Numbered from the stretch's first letter, positions 46,143-55,789 are shown. The stretch is 64,000 nt of DNA from Morganella sibonii (GCF_040560245.1 NZ_JAKMWP010000006.1); one strand, 5' to 3'. Translations and numbers: made by a program. Notes: a model not told the origin generated them from the sequence alone.

Positions 46143-46709
46143 ATGTTAAAACGAGTTTTAGTTTCATTTGTGGCAGCCTGTACCCTCAGTGCAACTTCGC
46201 TGGCGTTCGCGGCGGAGCAGACGCATGTTAAATTTACCACCACCGCAGGTGATTTTGAAATTGCGCTGGATAATGAAAAAGCGCCGAAAACTGTGGAAAA
46301 TTTTAAACAGTATGTCTCAGATAAGTTCTATGACGATACAACATTCCACCGCGTCATCCCGGGCTTTATGGTGCAGGGCGGCGGCTTTACGGCGGATATG
46401 AATCAGAAACAGACTCGCCCGCCTGTCAAAAACGAAGCGGATAACGGCCTGCGTAATCTGCGCGGAACCATTGCGATGGCGCGTACCGCAGATAAAGACA
46501 GCGCAACCAGCCAGTTCTTTATCAACGTGGCGGATAATGCATTCCTCGACCACGGCCAGCGTGATTTTGGCTATGCCGTGTTTGGTAAAGTCGTGAACGG
46601 CATGGATGTCGTCGATAAAATCTCAAAAGTGAAGACTGAAAATATCGGTCCTTACCAGAATGTGCCGTCAACACCGATCAAAATTATTTCTGCAACTATC
46701 GTAAAATAA
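46143..46709 (+). CDS. ppiA: Periplasmic peptidyl-prolyl cis-trans isomerase A (cyclophilin)
   Basis: A 188-residue cyclophilin (signal peptide ends near LAFAA). Key residues of the active site are in FHRVIPGFMVQGGG (Arg, Phe) and ATSQFFINVADN, and the core TTAGDFEIALDNEKAPKTVE is typical. It assists folding of periplasmic proteins. I chose ATG 46143; AAGGA lies 8 to 9 bases before it. Monocistronic. Confidence 0.97.
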   Translation: MLKRVLVSFVAACTLSATSLAFAAEQTHVKFTTTAGDFEIALDNEKAPKTVENFKQYVSDKFYDDTTFHRVIPGFMVQGGGFTADMNQKQTRPPVKNEADNGLRNLRGTIAMARTADKDSATSQFFINVADNAFLDHGQRDFGYAVFGKVVNGMDVVDKISKVKTENIGPYQNVPSTPIKIISATIVK

Positions 46710-46976
46710 ACCGTATTTTCGTGCAGACTAAGGGGAATATTTCCGGATATTCCCCGTAAGCATGTCAAACTCCCTGATAGTCTGAATCAGACGATATCTG
46801 CCTCTGCGATACCATGCCGCATTCGGGCTATTTTCTCTGTCCGGCTGTGGTATTATAGCCCGCTTCATGAAGCTGACTGTGCAATCCCCTGTGGTTGCCG
46901 GGCGCTGTCAACGTGTGCCTGACGCAGCAGTTTGAAAATAAAAAAGATAAATATATCAGTTGGATATAGATTAATC

Positions 46977-47552
46977 ATGCTATTAATTATCGATAATTAT
47001 GACTCATTTACTTATAACCTGTATCAGTACTTCTGTGAGTTAGGTGCAGATGTACAGGTTAAACGAAATGATGCCGTCAGCCTCAGTGATATTGAGCAAT
47101 TATCGCCGTCTCACCTGGTGATCTCACCGGGTCCCTGTACGCCGTCTGACGCCGGTATTTCACTGGATGCCGTCAGTCATTTCGCCGGTGAGATTCCGAT
47201 CCTCGGGGTTTGCCTCGGGCATCAGGCTATCGGTCAGGCGTTTGGCGCACAGGTGGTGAAGGCACGTAAAGTCATGCACGGCAAAACCACCGCAATCCAT
47301 CATAATCAGCAGGGGGTGTTCAAAGGGCTGAACCGTCCGCTGACTGTCACCCGCTATCATTCACTGGTGATTGCTCCGGAAACTCTGCCGGCCTCTTTTG
47401 AAGTCACGGCATGGAGCCTGCACGACGGTAATGTGGATGAAATCATGGGTATCCGCCATAAAACCCTGCCGATTGAAGGTGTACAATTCCATCCGGAAAG
47501 TATTCTCAGTGAACAGGGGCATGAACTCCTTAATAATTTCCTGAAATACTAA
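46977..47552 (+). CDS. pabA: Aminodeoxychorismate synthase component 2 (glutamine amidotransferase)
   Basis: PabA supplies ammonia to PabB for p-aminobenzoate in folate synthesis. The 191-residue protein from ATG 46977 (MLLIIDNYDSFTYNL) has the triad: Cys in GVCLGHQAIG, and His-Glu in VQFHPESI. It is separate from trp genes, followed by argD as in E. coli, where pabA and argD are also neighbours; fic and yhfG, which precede pabA there, are missing here. Confidence 0.96.
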   Translation: MLLIIDNYDSFTYNLYQYFCELGADVQVKRNDAVSLSDIEQLSPSHLVISPGPCTPSDAGISLDAVSHFAGEIPILGVCLGHQAIGQAFGAQVVKARKVMHGKTTAIHHNQQGVFKGLNRPLTVTRYHSLVIAPETLPASFEVTAWSLHDGNVDEIMGIRHKTLPIEGVQFHPESILSEQGHELLNNFLKY

Positions 47553-47664
47553 TCAGTTATCGATTATTTTATCCCCGGTTCTGTTTTTTCATTCGTTTTA
47601 ATTTGATTTTTTATTCATATTTGGTGATTATATTTTCACTTGTGGATAGATCAGGTAAGGAACA

Positions 47665-48885
47665 ATGACAAAACAGAATGCGGTAACGCGCGGCACTTAT
47701 GATGAAGTAATGCTGCCAATTTATGCACCGGCTGATTTTATTCCTGTCAGAGGACAGGGAAGCCGTGTATGGGATCAGAACGGCACCGAATATGTCGATT
47801 TTGCCGGTGGTATTGCCGTACTTGCACTGGGGCATTGTCATCCGGCGCTGGTCGCGGCACTGAAAGCCCAGAGTGAATCACTCTGGCATGTCAGCAATAT
47901 TTTTACCAATGAACCGGCGCTGACACTGGCGCAAAAGCTGATAAAACACACGTTCGCGGAACGGGTTTTCTTTGCCAACTCCGGCGCGGAGGCGAATGAA
48001 GCCGCATTCAAACTGGCACGTCATTATGCACTGACCCGTCATCATCCTTATAAAACCAAAATTATTGCTTTTCACCATGGCTTCCACGGCCGGACACTTT
48101 TCACCGTTTCTGTCGGCGGTCAGCCGAAATATGCCGATGGCTTCGGGCCGAAACCGGCAGATATTATTCATGTGCCTTTCAACGATCTCGATGCTGTCAA
48201 AGCGGTGATGGACGATCACACCTGTGCCGTGGTTCTGGAACCTATCCAGGGTGAGGGGGGGATCACGCCTGCCACCCCTGCTTTTATGCAGGGAGTACGT
48301 GATCTGTGTGATAAACATCAGGCATTGCTGGTCTTTGATGAAGTGCAGAGCGGGATGGGGCGCAGCGGAAAACTGTTTGCCTATATGGATTACGGCATTG
48401 AGCCGGACATTCTGACCACGGCGAAAGCGCTGGGTGGTGGTTTTCCGATCAGTGCGATGCTGACAAAGCAGGCGATCGCTCAGGTCATGGTGCCCGGTAC
48501 ACACGGCACAACCTACGGCGGTAACCCGCTGGCCTGTGCGGTCGGCAATGCGGCCTTTGATCTGATCAATGACCAGGCACTGCTGGCGGGTGTGAATGAG
48601 CGCCATCAGTGGTTTGCGGATGCACTGCAATCCCTGAACAGTACATTTGGCGCGTTTGCGGAAATCCGCGGTAAAGGGTTGCTGATAGGTGCCGAACTGG
48701 CGGGTATCTTCCGCGATCAATCAAAAATACTGCTGGGACTCGCGGCCAAAAATGGCCTGATGCTGCTGAATGCCGGCACCAATGTTCTGCGTTTTACGCC
48801 GTCGCTGATTATTGAAAAAGCAGATGTGGATGAGGGAATGAAACGACTGGCAAAAACCCTGAATGACTTCCGGGAAATGAAGTGA
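47665..48885 (+). CDS. argD: Acetylornithine/succinyldiaminopimelate aminotransferase
   Basis: A 406-residue PLP-dependent class III aminotransferase, same length as E. coli ArgD. It serves arginine and lysine synthesis. The PLP-lysine lies in DILTTAKALGGGFPISAM; FDEVQSGMGRSGKLFAY is the family signature upstream of it. RBS AAGGAAC precedes the ATG. Two TATTCAT-like half-sites in the preceding 110 bases might be ArgR-related, but the match is weak. Confidence 0.98.
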   Translation: MTKQNAVTRGTYDEVMLPIYAPADFIPVRGQGSRVWDQNGTEYVDFAGGIAVLALGHCHPALVAALKAQSESLWHVSNIFTNEPALTLAQKLIKHTFAERVFFANSGAEANEAAFKLARHYALTRHHPYKTKIIAFHHGFHGRTLFTVSVGGQPKYADGFGPKPADIIHVPFNDLDAVKAVMDDHTCAVVLEPIQGEGGITPATPAFMQGVRDLCDKHQALLVFDEVQSGMGRSGKLFAYMDYGIEPDILTTAKALGGGFPISAMLTKQAIAQVMVPGTHGTTYGGNPLACAVGNAAFDLINDQALLAGVNERHQWFADALQSLNSTFGAFAEIRGKGLLIGAELAGIFRDQSKILLGLAAKNGLMLLNAGTNVLRFTPSLIIEKADVDEGMKRLAKTLNDFREMK

Positions 48886-49083
48886 TTTCACCGCATTAAC
48901 GTATTTAACTAACTGATTTGTATATTTTATTATTGTTTTTGTCATGATAAGTTTGCCGGATGTTTATCTGCTTTCAGTAAAATAATGACAATCCGGCTTT
49001 CAGGCAAATTTGAAGAATTTCTTCATGGCAGCTTTTATGTTCATCTTTACCAAGGGCTGGTCTTGATGAAGGAGGTAAAGGGT

Positions 49084-49230
49084 ATGTACTTAAAACACGA
49101 CATTTCTGAGATAAAAAAAATGAACATTGCAGAGCGTAAAACAGCAGCAATGCGTCAGTTGAAAGCGTCCTTTGATCAAGCCTGCCGTGAAGGAAAGCTG
49201 CGATACCGCAGGGCAGATATTCTTCAGTAA
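49084..49230 (+). CDS. Small conserved-looking 48-residue protein
   Basis: MYLKHDISEIKKMNIAERKT... ends RRADILQ; highly charged and probably helical, with no membrane segment. The ATG has an excellent AGGAGG eight bases upstream, which is why I do not use earlier in-frame starts. It lies between argD and crp, where E. coli has yhfK, and ends at a terminator shared with crp. I do not recognise the family. Confidence 0.6.
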   Translation: MYLKHDISEIKKMNIAERKTAAMRQLKASFDQACREGKLRYRRADILQ

Positions 49231-49252
49231 TCACGATGATTAAGAAAAGAAA

Positions 49253-49276
49253 AACAGGCGCAATTGCGCCTGTTTT
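49253..49276. terminator. Bidirectional terminator between the small gene and crp
   Basis: AACAGGCGCAA / TTGCGCCTGTT, a nearly loopless palindrome, with A and T runs at the two ends (four T on the plus side). Confidence 0.8.
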
Positions 49277-49296
49277 GGTGATAAAGGCTGTCCGGA

Positions 49297-49929
49297 TTAA
49301 CGGGTGCCGTATACCACGATGGTTTTACCGTGTGCGGAGATCAGGTTCTGATCTTCCAGCATCTTCAGAATACGGCCGACTGTTTCGCGGGAACATCCCA
49401 CAATCTGGCCGATTTCCTGACGGGTAATTTTGATTTGCATACCGTCCGGGTGCGTCATCGCATCCGGCTGTTTCGCCAGGTTCAGTAATGTCTGGGCGAT
49501 GCGGCCTGTCACATCAAGGAATGCAAGGTTTCCGACCTTTTCTGATGTGGTTTGCAGGCGGCTTGCCATCTGCGCGGAAAGGCGCATAAGGATATCCGGG
49601 TTAACCTGGATAAGCTGGCGGAACTTTTTGTACGAGATTTCTGCAACTTCGCAGGCGCTTTTTGCCCGTACCCACGCTGTACGTTCCTGACCTTCCTCAA
49701 ATAATCCGAGTTCACCGATGAAATCACCCTGATTGAGATAGGATAAAATCATCTCTTTGCCTTCTTCATCTTTGATCAGTACCGCAACAGAACCTTTTAC
49801 AATGTAGTAGAGTGTTTCTGCCTTTTCGCCCTGATGAATAAGTGTGCTTTTGGATGGATATTTGTGGATATGGCAGTGAGACAAAAACCATTCAAGCGTG
49901 GGGTCTGTTTGTGGCTTGCCGAGAACCAT
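49297..49929 (-). CDS. crp: cAMP receptor protein Crp
   Basis: The 210-residue global regulator. cAMP-binding segment GELGLFEEGQERTAWVRAK and the helix-turn-helix ITRQEIGQIVGCSRETVGRI are practically those of E. coli. The yhfA gene diverges from it, as in E. coli. Its targets in the window probably include the mur divergon, which has a perfect CRP site. A 303-base gap separates crp from yhfA. Confidence 0.99.
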   Translation of the reverse strand: MVLGKPQTDPTLEWFLSHCHIHKYPSKSTLIHQGEKAETLYYIVKGSVAVLIKDEEGKEMILSYLNQGDFIGELGLFEEGQERTAWVRAKSACEVAEISYKKFRQLIQVNPDILMRLSAQMASRLQTTSEKVGNLAFLDVTGRIAQTLLNLAKQPDAMTHPDGMQIKITRQEIGQIVGCSRETVGRILKMLEDQNLISAHGKTIVVYGTR

Positions 49930-50232
49930 TCGCGTTATCCTCTGTTGTTAGTTATTGCAAACCGTTGTTTACGCTCTGCAATTATATAAAGTCTTAGCTT
50001 ATCATATTAACTTGCTGAATTTCCGGCAAGTTAGTTTATTAAAATAGTATAATAATCCACACGGAAAGATATTGATCTTAGCCATAGATAAATCCTTGCC
50101 GTGTTTTTAGCACAGGAAAACAGTCCTGTCTTCCACTGTCTCGCTTCAGCATAATAAACTATGAGATAGATTGCCAGCCCGTGAATGAAAGGGTAGTCTG
50201 TCGTGAATTATATTGATGATGAGGGTATAAAA
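49930..50232. other. 303-base divergent promoter region between crp and yhfA
   Basis: Contains the promoters of both genes. I see no other gene, only A/T-rich stretches and TATAAT-like sequences (AGTATAATAAT near 50046). No clear palindromic CRP site was found by eye, though autoregulation is known in E. coli. Confidence 0.7.
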
Positions 50233-50640
50233 ATGGAAGCGCGTGTAAAGTGGGTTGAGAACATGACTTTCTTAGGGGAATCCGCGTCAGGACACCAGAT
50301 TACGATGGACGGTAATGCCGGTGAAAAAGCCCCGAACCCGATGGAGATGGTACTGATGGCAACCGGCGGCTGCAGCGCCATTGATGTTGTCTCTATTTTG
50401 CAAAAAGGCCGTAATCAAGTCATTGATTGTGATGTAAAACTTACTGCTGAACGTCGTGAAACCGCGCCGCGTTTATTCACTCACATCAATCTGCATTTTA
50501 TTGTAACCGGCCGTGACCTGACAGAAAACGTTGTCGGGCGTGCCGTGCAATTATCCGCTGAAAAATATTGTTCTGTTTCATTAATGTTAGGCGAAAGTGT
50601 TAACATTACACATAGTTTTGAAGTGAAAAATATTGAATAA
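50233..50640 (+). CDS. yhfA: OsmC-family protein YhfA
   Basis: A 135-residue OsmC/Ohr-fold protein (134 in E. coli). ATG 50233 with GAGGGT upstream is preferred to a GTG ten codons earlier. The redox-type cysteines are in ATGGCSAIDVV near residue 49 and AEKYCSVSLML near residue 113, as in the family. Divergent from crp. Peroxidase-like activity is possible; no direct role is known. Confidence 0.95.
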   Translation: MEARVKWVENMTFLGESASGHQITMDGNAGEKAPNPMEMVLMATGGCSAIDVVSILQKGRNQVIDCDVKLTAERRETAPRLFTHINLHFIVTGRDLTENVVGRAVQLSAEKYCSVSLMLGESVNITHSFEVKNIE

Positions 50641-50673
50641 TTTTTTGAAAGATTATTTTTATTTTTGAACATA

Positions 50674-50705
50674 AACCGGGTAATACATTATTACCCGGTT
50701 TTTTT
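50674..50705. terminator. Bidirectional terminator between yhfA and prkB
   Basis: AACCGGGTAA / TTACCCGGTT with a 7-base loop; seven T on the plus side. Confidence 0.85.
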
Positions 50706-51579
50706 ATCGCTTGTTTATTTGTTTTCCCTGTAATAATTGCTCTGCCAGGGGCGCCATTATTAATTCCATTGCCAGTCCTAATTTGCCGCCGGGTACAACA
50801 ATCGTATTTGAGGCGGAAATAAACGACCCCTGAAGCATGGATAACAAATAGGGAAAATCGATTTTTTTCAGGCCGCGGAAGCGGATCACGGTAAAGCTTT
50901 CATCCTGTGACGGAATGGATTTGGCCGAAAACGGGTTCGAGGTGTCCACCGTCGGTACCCGCTGAAAGTTAATGTGGGTGCGGGAAAACTGCGGGGTGAT
51001 GTAGCGGATGTAATCATCCATCGAACGTACGACGGAATCCATCACTGCCTCCCGCGAATGCCCGCGATCGCTGGTATCGCGGACTAACTTCTGTATCCAC
51101 TCCAGGTTGACTATCGGCACTACGCCGACCAGCAAATCCACGTGTCCGGCAATATTATGTTCCGGTGTGACCACGCCGCCGTGAAGACCCTCATAGAAAA
51201 GCACGTCTGTACCGGCGGGCAGTGCCTCGCGGGGGGTAAAGGTACCGGGCAACTGGTTATAGGGCACTGCTTCATCATAAGTATGCAGGTACTTACGGCG
51301 CTCACCGCTGCCGTTTTCACTGTACTGACGGAATGTACTTTCGAGAAGGGCAAAGTCATTGGCTTCCGGCCCGAAATAGCTGATGTGACGCCCCTGTTCG
51401 CGGGCTTTACGGATGGCGGCATCCATTTCCGGCCGTGTGTAACGGTGGAAACTGTCACCCTCAATAATGGCCGGAACCGCATCCAGCTGCTGGAAAATCT
51501 TACGGAAAGCCTGACTGGTGGTAGTGGTACCGGCTCCGCTGGAGCCGGTAACGGCGATAATCGGGTGGGTCCGTGACAT
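50704..51579 (-). CDS. prkB: Phosphoribulokinase-like protein PrkB
   Basis: A 291-residue kinase-like protein of the PrkB family (289 in E. coli). Walker A is TGSSGAGTTTTSQAF near residue 11, and the core YEGLHGGVVTPEHNIAGHVD is shared with phosphoribulokinases. The Calvin cycle is absent from enterobacteria, so the substrate is unknown. It follows yheU and yheT in the same direction, the conserved order. Confidence 0.95.
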   Translation of the reverse strand: MSRTHPIIAVTGSSGAGTTTTSQAFRKIFQQLDAVPAIIEGDSFHRYTRPEMDAAIRKAREQGRHISYFGPEANDFALLESTFRQYSENGSGERRKYLHTYDEAVPYNQLPGTFTPREALPAGTDVLFYEGLHGGVVTPEHNIAGHVDLLVGVVPIVNLEWIQKLVRDTSDRGHSREAVMDSVVRSMDDYIRYITPQFSRTHINFQRVPTVDTSNPFSAKSIPSQDESFTVIRFRGLKKIDFPYLLSMLQGSFISASNTIVVPGGKLGLAMELIMAPLAEQLLQGKQINKR

Positions 51580-51600
51580 GCGGCATTTCCTCCGGCTGAA

Positions 51601-51819
51601 TCAGCCGCGGAATTCTGCCGACGGCATGATGTTGAGTGTTTCGTGTAATTCCGACCAGACGATCACAATGTCGCCGTTTTTGAGTTGCGTGTAAAGATCC
51701 GCCACTTTATCACTGAGTGATTTTTCATGTTCGCCGTAATCGGTGCCTTCGCGCAGCACCACACTTTCCAGGATGCTTTCCAGTGTTTCCGGCGTGATAT
51801 CCTGCCAGGGAATAATCAT
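51601..51819 (-). CDS. yheU: YheU family protein
   Basis: A 72-residue acidic protein, MIIPWQDITPETLESILESV..., same length as E. coli YheU. ATG at 51819 overlaps the yheT stop (ATGA), so the two are coupled; AAGGAG lies upstream. Function unknown; it probably acts together with YheT. Confidence 0.95.
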   Translation of the reverse strand: MIIPWQDITPETLESILESVVLREGTDYGEHEKSLSDKVADLYTQLKNGDIVIVWSELHETLNIMPSAEFRG

Positions 51820-52802
51820 TCGGTCTCCTTCGCGGTCAGATGCGGTGCCAGCCATTCAGGAATGCGTTCTTCCAGCCATAAGCGCGGGCGGCGCCAGCTG
51901 CCGGTCACAAAGCCGACATGGCCGCCGTGCTCGGTCATCTGATATTCCACACATGGCGGCAGTTGCGACAGATCCGGCACTACTTCCTGAGCCATAAAGG
52001 GATCATCTTTGGCGTGGATGATCAGCATCGGCTTACGTACGGCCGGGAGTTTCGGCAGGGCGCTGCACCGGCGGTAGTAATCAGAGGCATCGCGGAATCC
52101 GTGGATGCGCGAGGTGATAATGTCATCAAATTCCCGGATACGTTTAATTGCACGGATATGCAGCAGGTTTGTCGGCAGCGAATTCGGGTAGCGCACCAGC
52201 TTGCGGGTGGCATTGCGTTTCAGTCCTTTAAGCAGATACCACTGATAAAAACGGGAAAACCCTTTTTCCATTTTGAAGGAGCAGGGTTCCAGCATCAGCG
52301 GGGCAGAAACTATAATACCTGCATCCACCGCCGCATTTTCACCCTCTTCGGCGAGATAACAGGCCAGCATATTGCCGCCGAGTGAATAACCGACCGCACC
52401 GGTCGGCACTTTGCCGTAGGTATCCTGCAGCCACTTCAGCATATAACGGGCATCACCGGTTTCCCCGGAGTGGTAAATCCGTTTTGATCGGTTCGGCTCG
52501 CCGCTGCAGCCGCGAAAATGCATGACAACGCCCAGCCAGCCCTGACGGGCGGCTGCTGCCAGGATACCGTGCGCATAAGGGCTGCGGAAGCTGCCCTCCA
52601 GGCCGTGAAAAATAACCAGGCGTGGTTTGTGGCGTGCGGTATCCGGGTCTTCGCTCCATGCAAGATCAATAAAATCATTATCCGGCAGCGTCAGGCGCTG
52701 CCAGAATGGTTTTATCGCCGGTTTCCGGCGGAAAATCCGGGGCAGCAGTGTTTGCAGGTGCGGATTCGTTGCCCAGGAAATCGGTTGAAAATGACTAGAC
52801 AT
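51816..52802 (-). CDS. yheT: Alpha/beta hydrolase YheT
   Basis: A 328-residue hydrolase of the ABHD1/2/3-YheT family. Nucleophile elbow GYSLGGNML near residue 140, the segment VIFHGLEGSFRSPYAHGILA and the C-terminal HGGHVGFVTG with the catalytic His are present. Probably an esterase acting on lipid-like substrates. First of yheT-yheU-prkB. Confidence 0.95.
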   Translation of the reverse strand: MSSHFQPISWATNPHLQTLLPRIFRRKPAIKPFWQRLTLPDNDFIDLAWSEDPDTARHKPRLVIFHGLEGSFRSPYAHGILAAAARQGWLGVVMHFRGCSGEPNRSKRIYHSGETGDARYMLKWLQDTYGKVPTGAVGYSLGGNMLACYLAEEGENAAVDAGIIVSAPLMLEPCSFKMEKGFSRFYQWYLLKGLKRNATRKLVRYPNSLPTNLLHIRAIKRIREFDDIITSRIHGFRDASDYYRRCSALPKLPAVRKPMLIIHAKDDPFMAQEVVPDLSQLPPCVEYQMTEHGGHVGFVTGSWRRPRLWLEERIPEWLAPHLTAKETE

Positions 52803-52894
52803 AGTTTGGTTCGTAATGAAAAAACGTCTCTTGTTTAATGAAAAACATGCTGGTAATTTCCGGTAAAGGAAATGACCATGTTGCCGGATTATTC

Positions 52895-53497
52895 ATGACT
52901 GCACACCTTTTTATCTCACTTTCTGTTTTTATGTTTATTGCGGCAGTCACGCCGGGGCCTAATAATCTGCTGCTGACTGCCTCCGGTGCGCAGTACGGTT
53001 TCCGCCGCACACTGGTGCTGATGGCCGGTATTATGCTCGGTATGCAGACAGTATTATACCTTTCCGCCTTTGGCGTTGCGGCTATTTTACTTATTTATCC
53101 GACATTGCATACTGCTATGAAAATTGCAGGCAGTCTTTACCTTCTGTGGCTTGCCAAAAAACTGGCCACCGCACCTTATCAGCCTCTTAATGAACCTCAG
53201 GTCAGTAAAGCCGTTACCTGGTATCAGGGCGCGCTGTTACAGTTTATCAATCCCAAGGCCTGGCTGATGGGACTGGGCGCTGTCGGCAGTTACAGCCTGA
53301 GCGGTGACGCCTATATGCTGTCTGTCGGGGTGATGAGTATCGTGATGGTCTCAGTGAACCTGGTTGCCGGGTTTATCTGGATCGGATTCGGTGCCTTTAT
53401 CGGCCGTTTTCTGCGCAGCCGCAATACCTGGTTCACCTTCAACATTGTGATGGGGTTACTCACCGCCGCCTGTGTGCCGCTCATCTGGCTTGAATAG
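52895..53497 (+). CDS. LysE-family amino acid exporter
   Basis: A 200-residue inner-membrane protein with about five to six helices. The family motif is VTPGPNNLLLTASG near residue 15, with FINPKAWLMGLGA in the middle. The closest type by impression is the EamB/YfiK cysteine or threonine exporter group. Upstream in-frame starts are possible (52838), but the start at 52895 fits the family length best. Stands alone, divergent from yheT. Confidence 0.85.
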   Translation: MTAHLFISLSVFMFIAAVTPGPNNLLLTASGAQYGFRRTLVLMAGIMLGMQTVLYLSAFGVAAILLIYPTLHTAMKIAGSLYLLWLAKKLATAPYQPLNEPQVSKAVTWYQGALLQFINPKAWLMGLGAVGSYSLSGDAYMLSVGVMSIVMVSVNLVAGFIWIGFGAFIGRFLRSRNTWFTFNIVMGLLTAACVPLIWLE

Positions 53498-53648
53498 CCG
53501 ACATAATATAACCTGCGGAACAAAAACAGAAGCTGAATGAAAAATGGCTCACAATAATCTGCCTCACTATTTCATGTGATATCATGAGTTGACGTCATGC
53601 TACTCCTGCATAGAGTGATATCATTGAATGATACCGGCAGGATAAGTA

Positions 53649-53927
53649 ATGATTAAGGTCAGCACGCTGAGTGCCAGGCACCGTAAAACGATGGCTGATA
53701 TACTGACAACACCACCAAAGTCAGGAATAAAATGGGATGATGTCAGCAGCCTGATTGGTAATCTTGGCGGTAAAGTGAAAAACGGCAACGGTTCCCGCCG
53801 GAGGTTTGTTTTGATGGGGTCCGTGTACCTGACTCATCAGCCCCATCCCGGAAATGTGATGGACAAAGGGGCGGTGGCGGGTCTGAAAGAGTGGTTTGAG
53901 AATCATATTGGGGTGGAACATGATTAA
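53649..53927 (+). CDS. hicA: HicA-type mRNA interferase toxin
   Basis: A 92-residue toxin with the dsRNA-binding-like HicA fold. The signature HRKTMADILTTPPKSGIKWDD and the C-terminal VYLTHQPHPGNVMDKGAV, including the candidate catalytic His, are present. It overlaps hicB by 8 bases; the toxin gene comes first, as usual. Confidence 0.92.
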   Translation: MIKVSTLSARHRKTMADILTTPPKSGIKWDDVSSLIGNLGGKVKNGNGSRRRFVLMGSVYLTHQPHPGNVMDKGAVAGLKEWFENHIGVEHD

Positions 53928-54273
53928 GAGCACAAATATCATGACTATCGAAGGTCACCCTGCATCCGTAACTTATGAGGATGAAATTAAGGCATTCCGC
54001 GGTAAGTTTTTGGATGTAAACGGGTATTGCGATTTTATATCTGACAGCATTGAAGGCCTGAAAAAAGAAGGTGCAGTGTCTCTGGCGGAGTTTATACAAT
54101 CTTGTACTGAAGAAGGCATTGAGCCTTTTAAAGAGACTGATAAATTAAAGGCCTTTACGCTGCGTTATCCGGGCTGGCTTGAGGCGCGGCTGAATGCTGC
54201 CACAACAGCGAATTCGGTCTCAAAAAATCAGTTTATTGTTCAGTTACTGGAGCAGGCACTTATTTCCCGCTGA
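53920..54273 (+). CDS. hicB: HicB-type antitoxin
   Basis: A 117-residue antitoxin with the HicB-like partial RNase H segment MTIEGHPASVTYEDEIKAFR and a C-terminal ribbon-helix-helix-type DNA-binding stretch (RLNAATTANSVSKNQFIVQL). ATG 53920 overlaps the hicA stop region. Would neutralise HicA and repress the operon. A terminator follows. Confidence 0.92.
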   Translation: MIKSTNIMTIEGHPASVTYEDEIKAFRGKFLDVNGYCDFISDSIEGLKKEGAVSLAEFIQSCTEEGIEPFKETDKLKAFTLRYPGWLEARLNAATTANSVSKNQFIVQLLEQALISR

Positions 54274-54301
54274 TTTTATCCTGTTTGAATAATCATGAAA
54301 A

Positions 54302-54326
54302 ACAGACCGCATTGCGGTCTGTTTTT
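54302..54326. terminator. Terminator between hicB and murP
   Basis: ACAGACCGC / GCGGTCTGT with a 3-base loop; T-run on the plus strand and A-run on the left, so it can serve both converging genes. Confidence 0.85.
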
Positions 54327-54343
54327 GTATCACTCCAGCGAAA

Positions 54344-55789
54344 TCAGCTTAAATCCACATTCTTACTGCCGAACAGCAGGGTAAGCAGGAATCCGGCCAG
54401 ATAGGCGACGAGCAACCCGCCGGTATAGACCGCCATCCCCATGAAGATACCGCTGTCGGATGTCATGACCGGAATGGCGATAATGCCGGATGGTCCGAAA
54501 ACCGTATTCAGCCCGACCGGATAGCCGAACCAGGCAATAAATCCGATAAAGAACCCGCCCGCCGCACCGCCGAAACAGGCGGTAATAAACGGTTTCACGC
54601 GCGGCAGGGTCACACCGTAGATCAGCGGTTCGCCGATCCCGAGGAAACCCGGGATAATCGCCCCGCGGATCTGATTACGCAGAACTGAGTCTTTTTTAGC
54701 GCGGATATACAGTGCCAGCGCAGCACCGACCTGACCGGCTCCCGCCATGGCAAGGATCGGGAACAGGGAGTTAAAACCCTGAGTGCCGACCAGTGCGGTA
54801 TACACCGGGATAAAACCCTGATGGATACCGAACATCACCGCAATCAGGAACAGACCGGCGAGAACTGCCGCCCCGAACGGATTGGCGTTGAGGTGCATAA
54901 ACAGCCAGGACATGCCGTCAAACAGCCAGACGCCGATCGGCATAATCACAATAAAGGTCAGCGCACCCATAATCAGCAGGGTGATGGCGGATGTCAGAAT
55001 GATATCCAGGTTTGCCGGGATAAAGCGCCGGACCTGCCGCTCCACCCATGCACCGGTGATAGTGGCGATCAGAATACCGATGATGTTACCGCGCGGATCA
55101 ATACCATGGCCGAAAAAGGTTTCCATACCGGAGTAGAAACCTTTGGTTGCCTGCGGATCATAACCAAGGATAAACAGCGCTGCGATGATAGCACCATTGA
55201 CACCGGAACCACCGAAGGCTTTCTGCGCGTTATAACCAATCAGTATCCCCATAAAGGTAAACAGCCCCTTGCCGAAGACCTTCATGTAACTGAGTACTTC
55301 AACCAGCGTGCTGTTCGGGGCCGGATTTCCGGTGACCCAGAGCGACTCAAACAGTGTGGCAAAGCCGAGCAGCAGACCCACGCCGATGAAACCCGGAATA
55401 AGCGGGGTGAAAATCGTGGCAAATTTGGCGAGAAAACGTTGTACCGGGTTCGTTTGTTTCTCTTTCAGATGCTGTTTCTGATCGGCGGCGATTTCTTTCA
55501 GACTGCGGCTGTCAGGTTCACTGCCGGGAACATAGTCATCCAGATGTTTCTGCATCAGTTCTGCGGCGGTTTGTGCTTTTCCGGGTCCCAGCACAATCTG
55601 GAACTGCTCATCACTTTCAATCACACCCAGCACGCCCTCAATTTTTTTGATGGCGATTTTATCCGCCAGCTGTGTGTTGTGCAGTGTCAGACGCAGGCGG
55701 GTCATACAGTTTCCGCTCTGCGCCACGTTACCCGGACCGCCGATGGCATCCAGAATCTGTATGATGGTTGACTGACTGATTTTGGCCAT
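54344..55789 (-). CDS. murP: PTS N-acetylmuramic acid transporter EIIBC (MurP)
   Basis: A 481-residue phosphotransferase permease without an EIIA domain. EIIB is at about 1-85 with the phosphorylated Cys28 in SGNCMTRLRL; EIIC follows (about 110-480). It imports and phosphorylates N-acetylmuramic acid. It lies 15 bases after murQ and is co-transcribed with it. Confidence 0.95.
   Translation of the reverse strand: MAKISQSTIIQILDAIGGPGNVAQSGNCMTRLRLTLHNTQLADKIAIKKIEGVLGVIESDEQFQIVLGPGKAQTAAELMQKHLDDYVPGSEPDSRSLKEIAADQKQHLKEKQTNPVQRFLAKFATIFTPLIPGFIGVGLLLGFATLFESLWVTGNPAPNSTLVEVLSYMKVFGKGLFTFMGILIGYNAQKAFGGSGVNGAIIAALFILGYDPQATKGFYSGMETFFGHGIDPRGNIIGILIATITGAWVERQVRRFIPANLDIILTSAITLLIMGALTFIVIMPIGVWLFDGMSWLFMHLNANPFGAAVLAGLFLIAVMFGIHQGFIPVYTALVGTQGFNSLFPILAMAGAGQVGAALALYIRAKKDSVLRNQIRGAIIPGFLGIGEPLIYGVTLPRVKPFITACFGGAAGGFFIGFIAWFGYPVGLNTVFGPSGIIAIPVMTSDSGIFMGMAVYTGGLLVAYLAGFLLTLLFGSKNVDLS

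Noticed and set aside
46022..46243. Leftward frame antisense to the beginning of ppiA.
   Set aside because: Mirror of the ppiA signal peptide region with no start signals.
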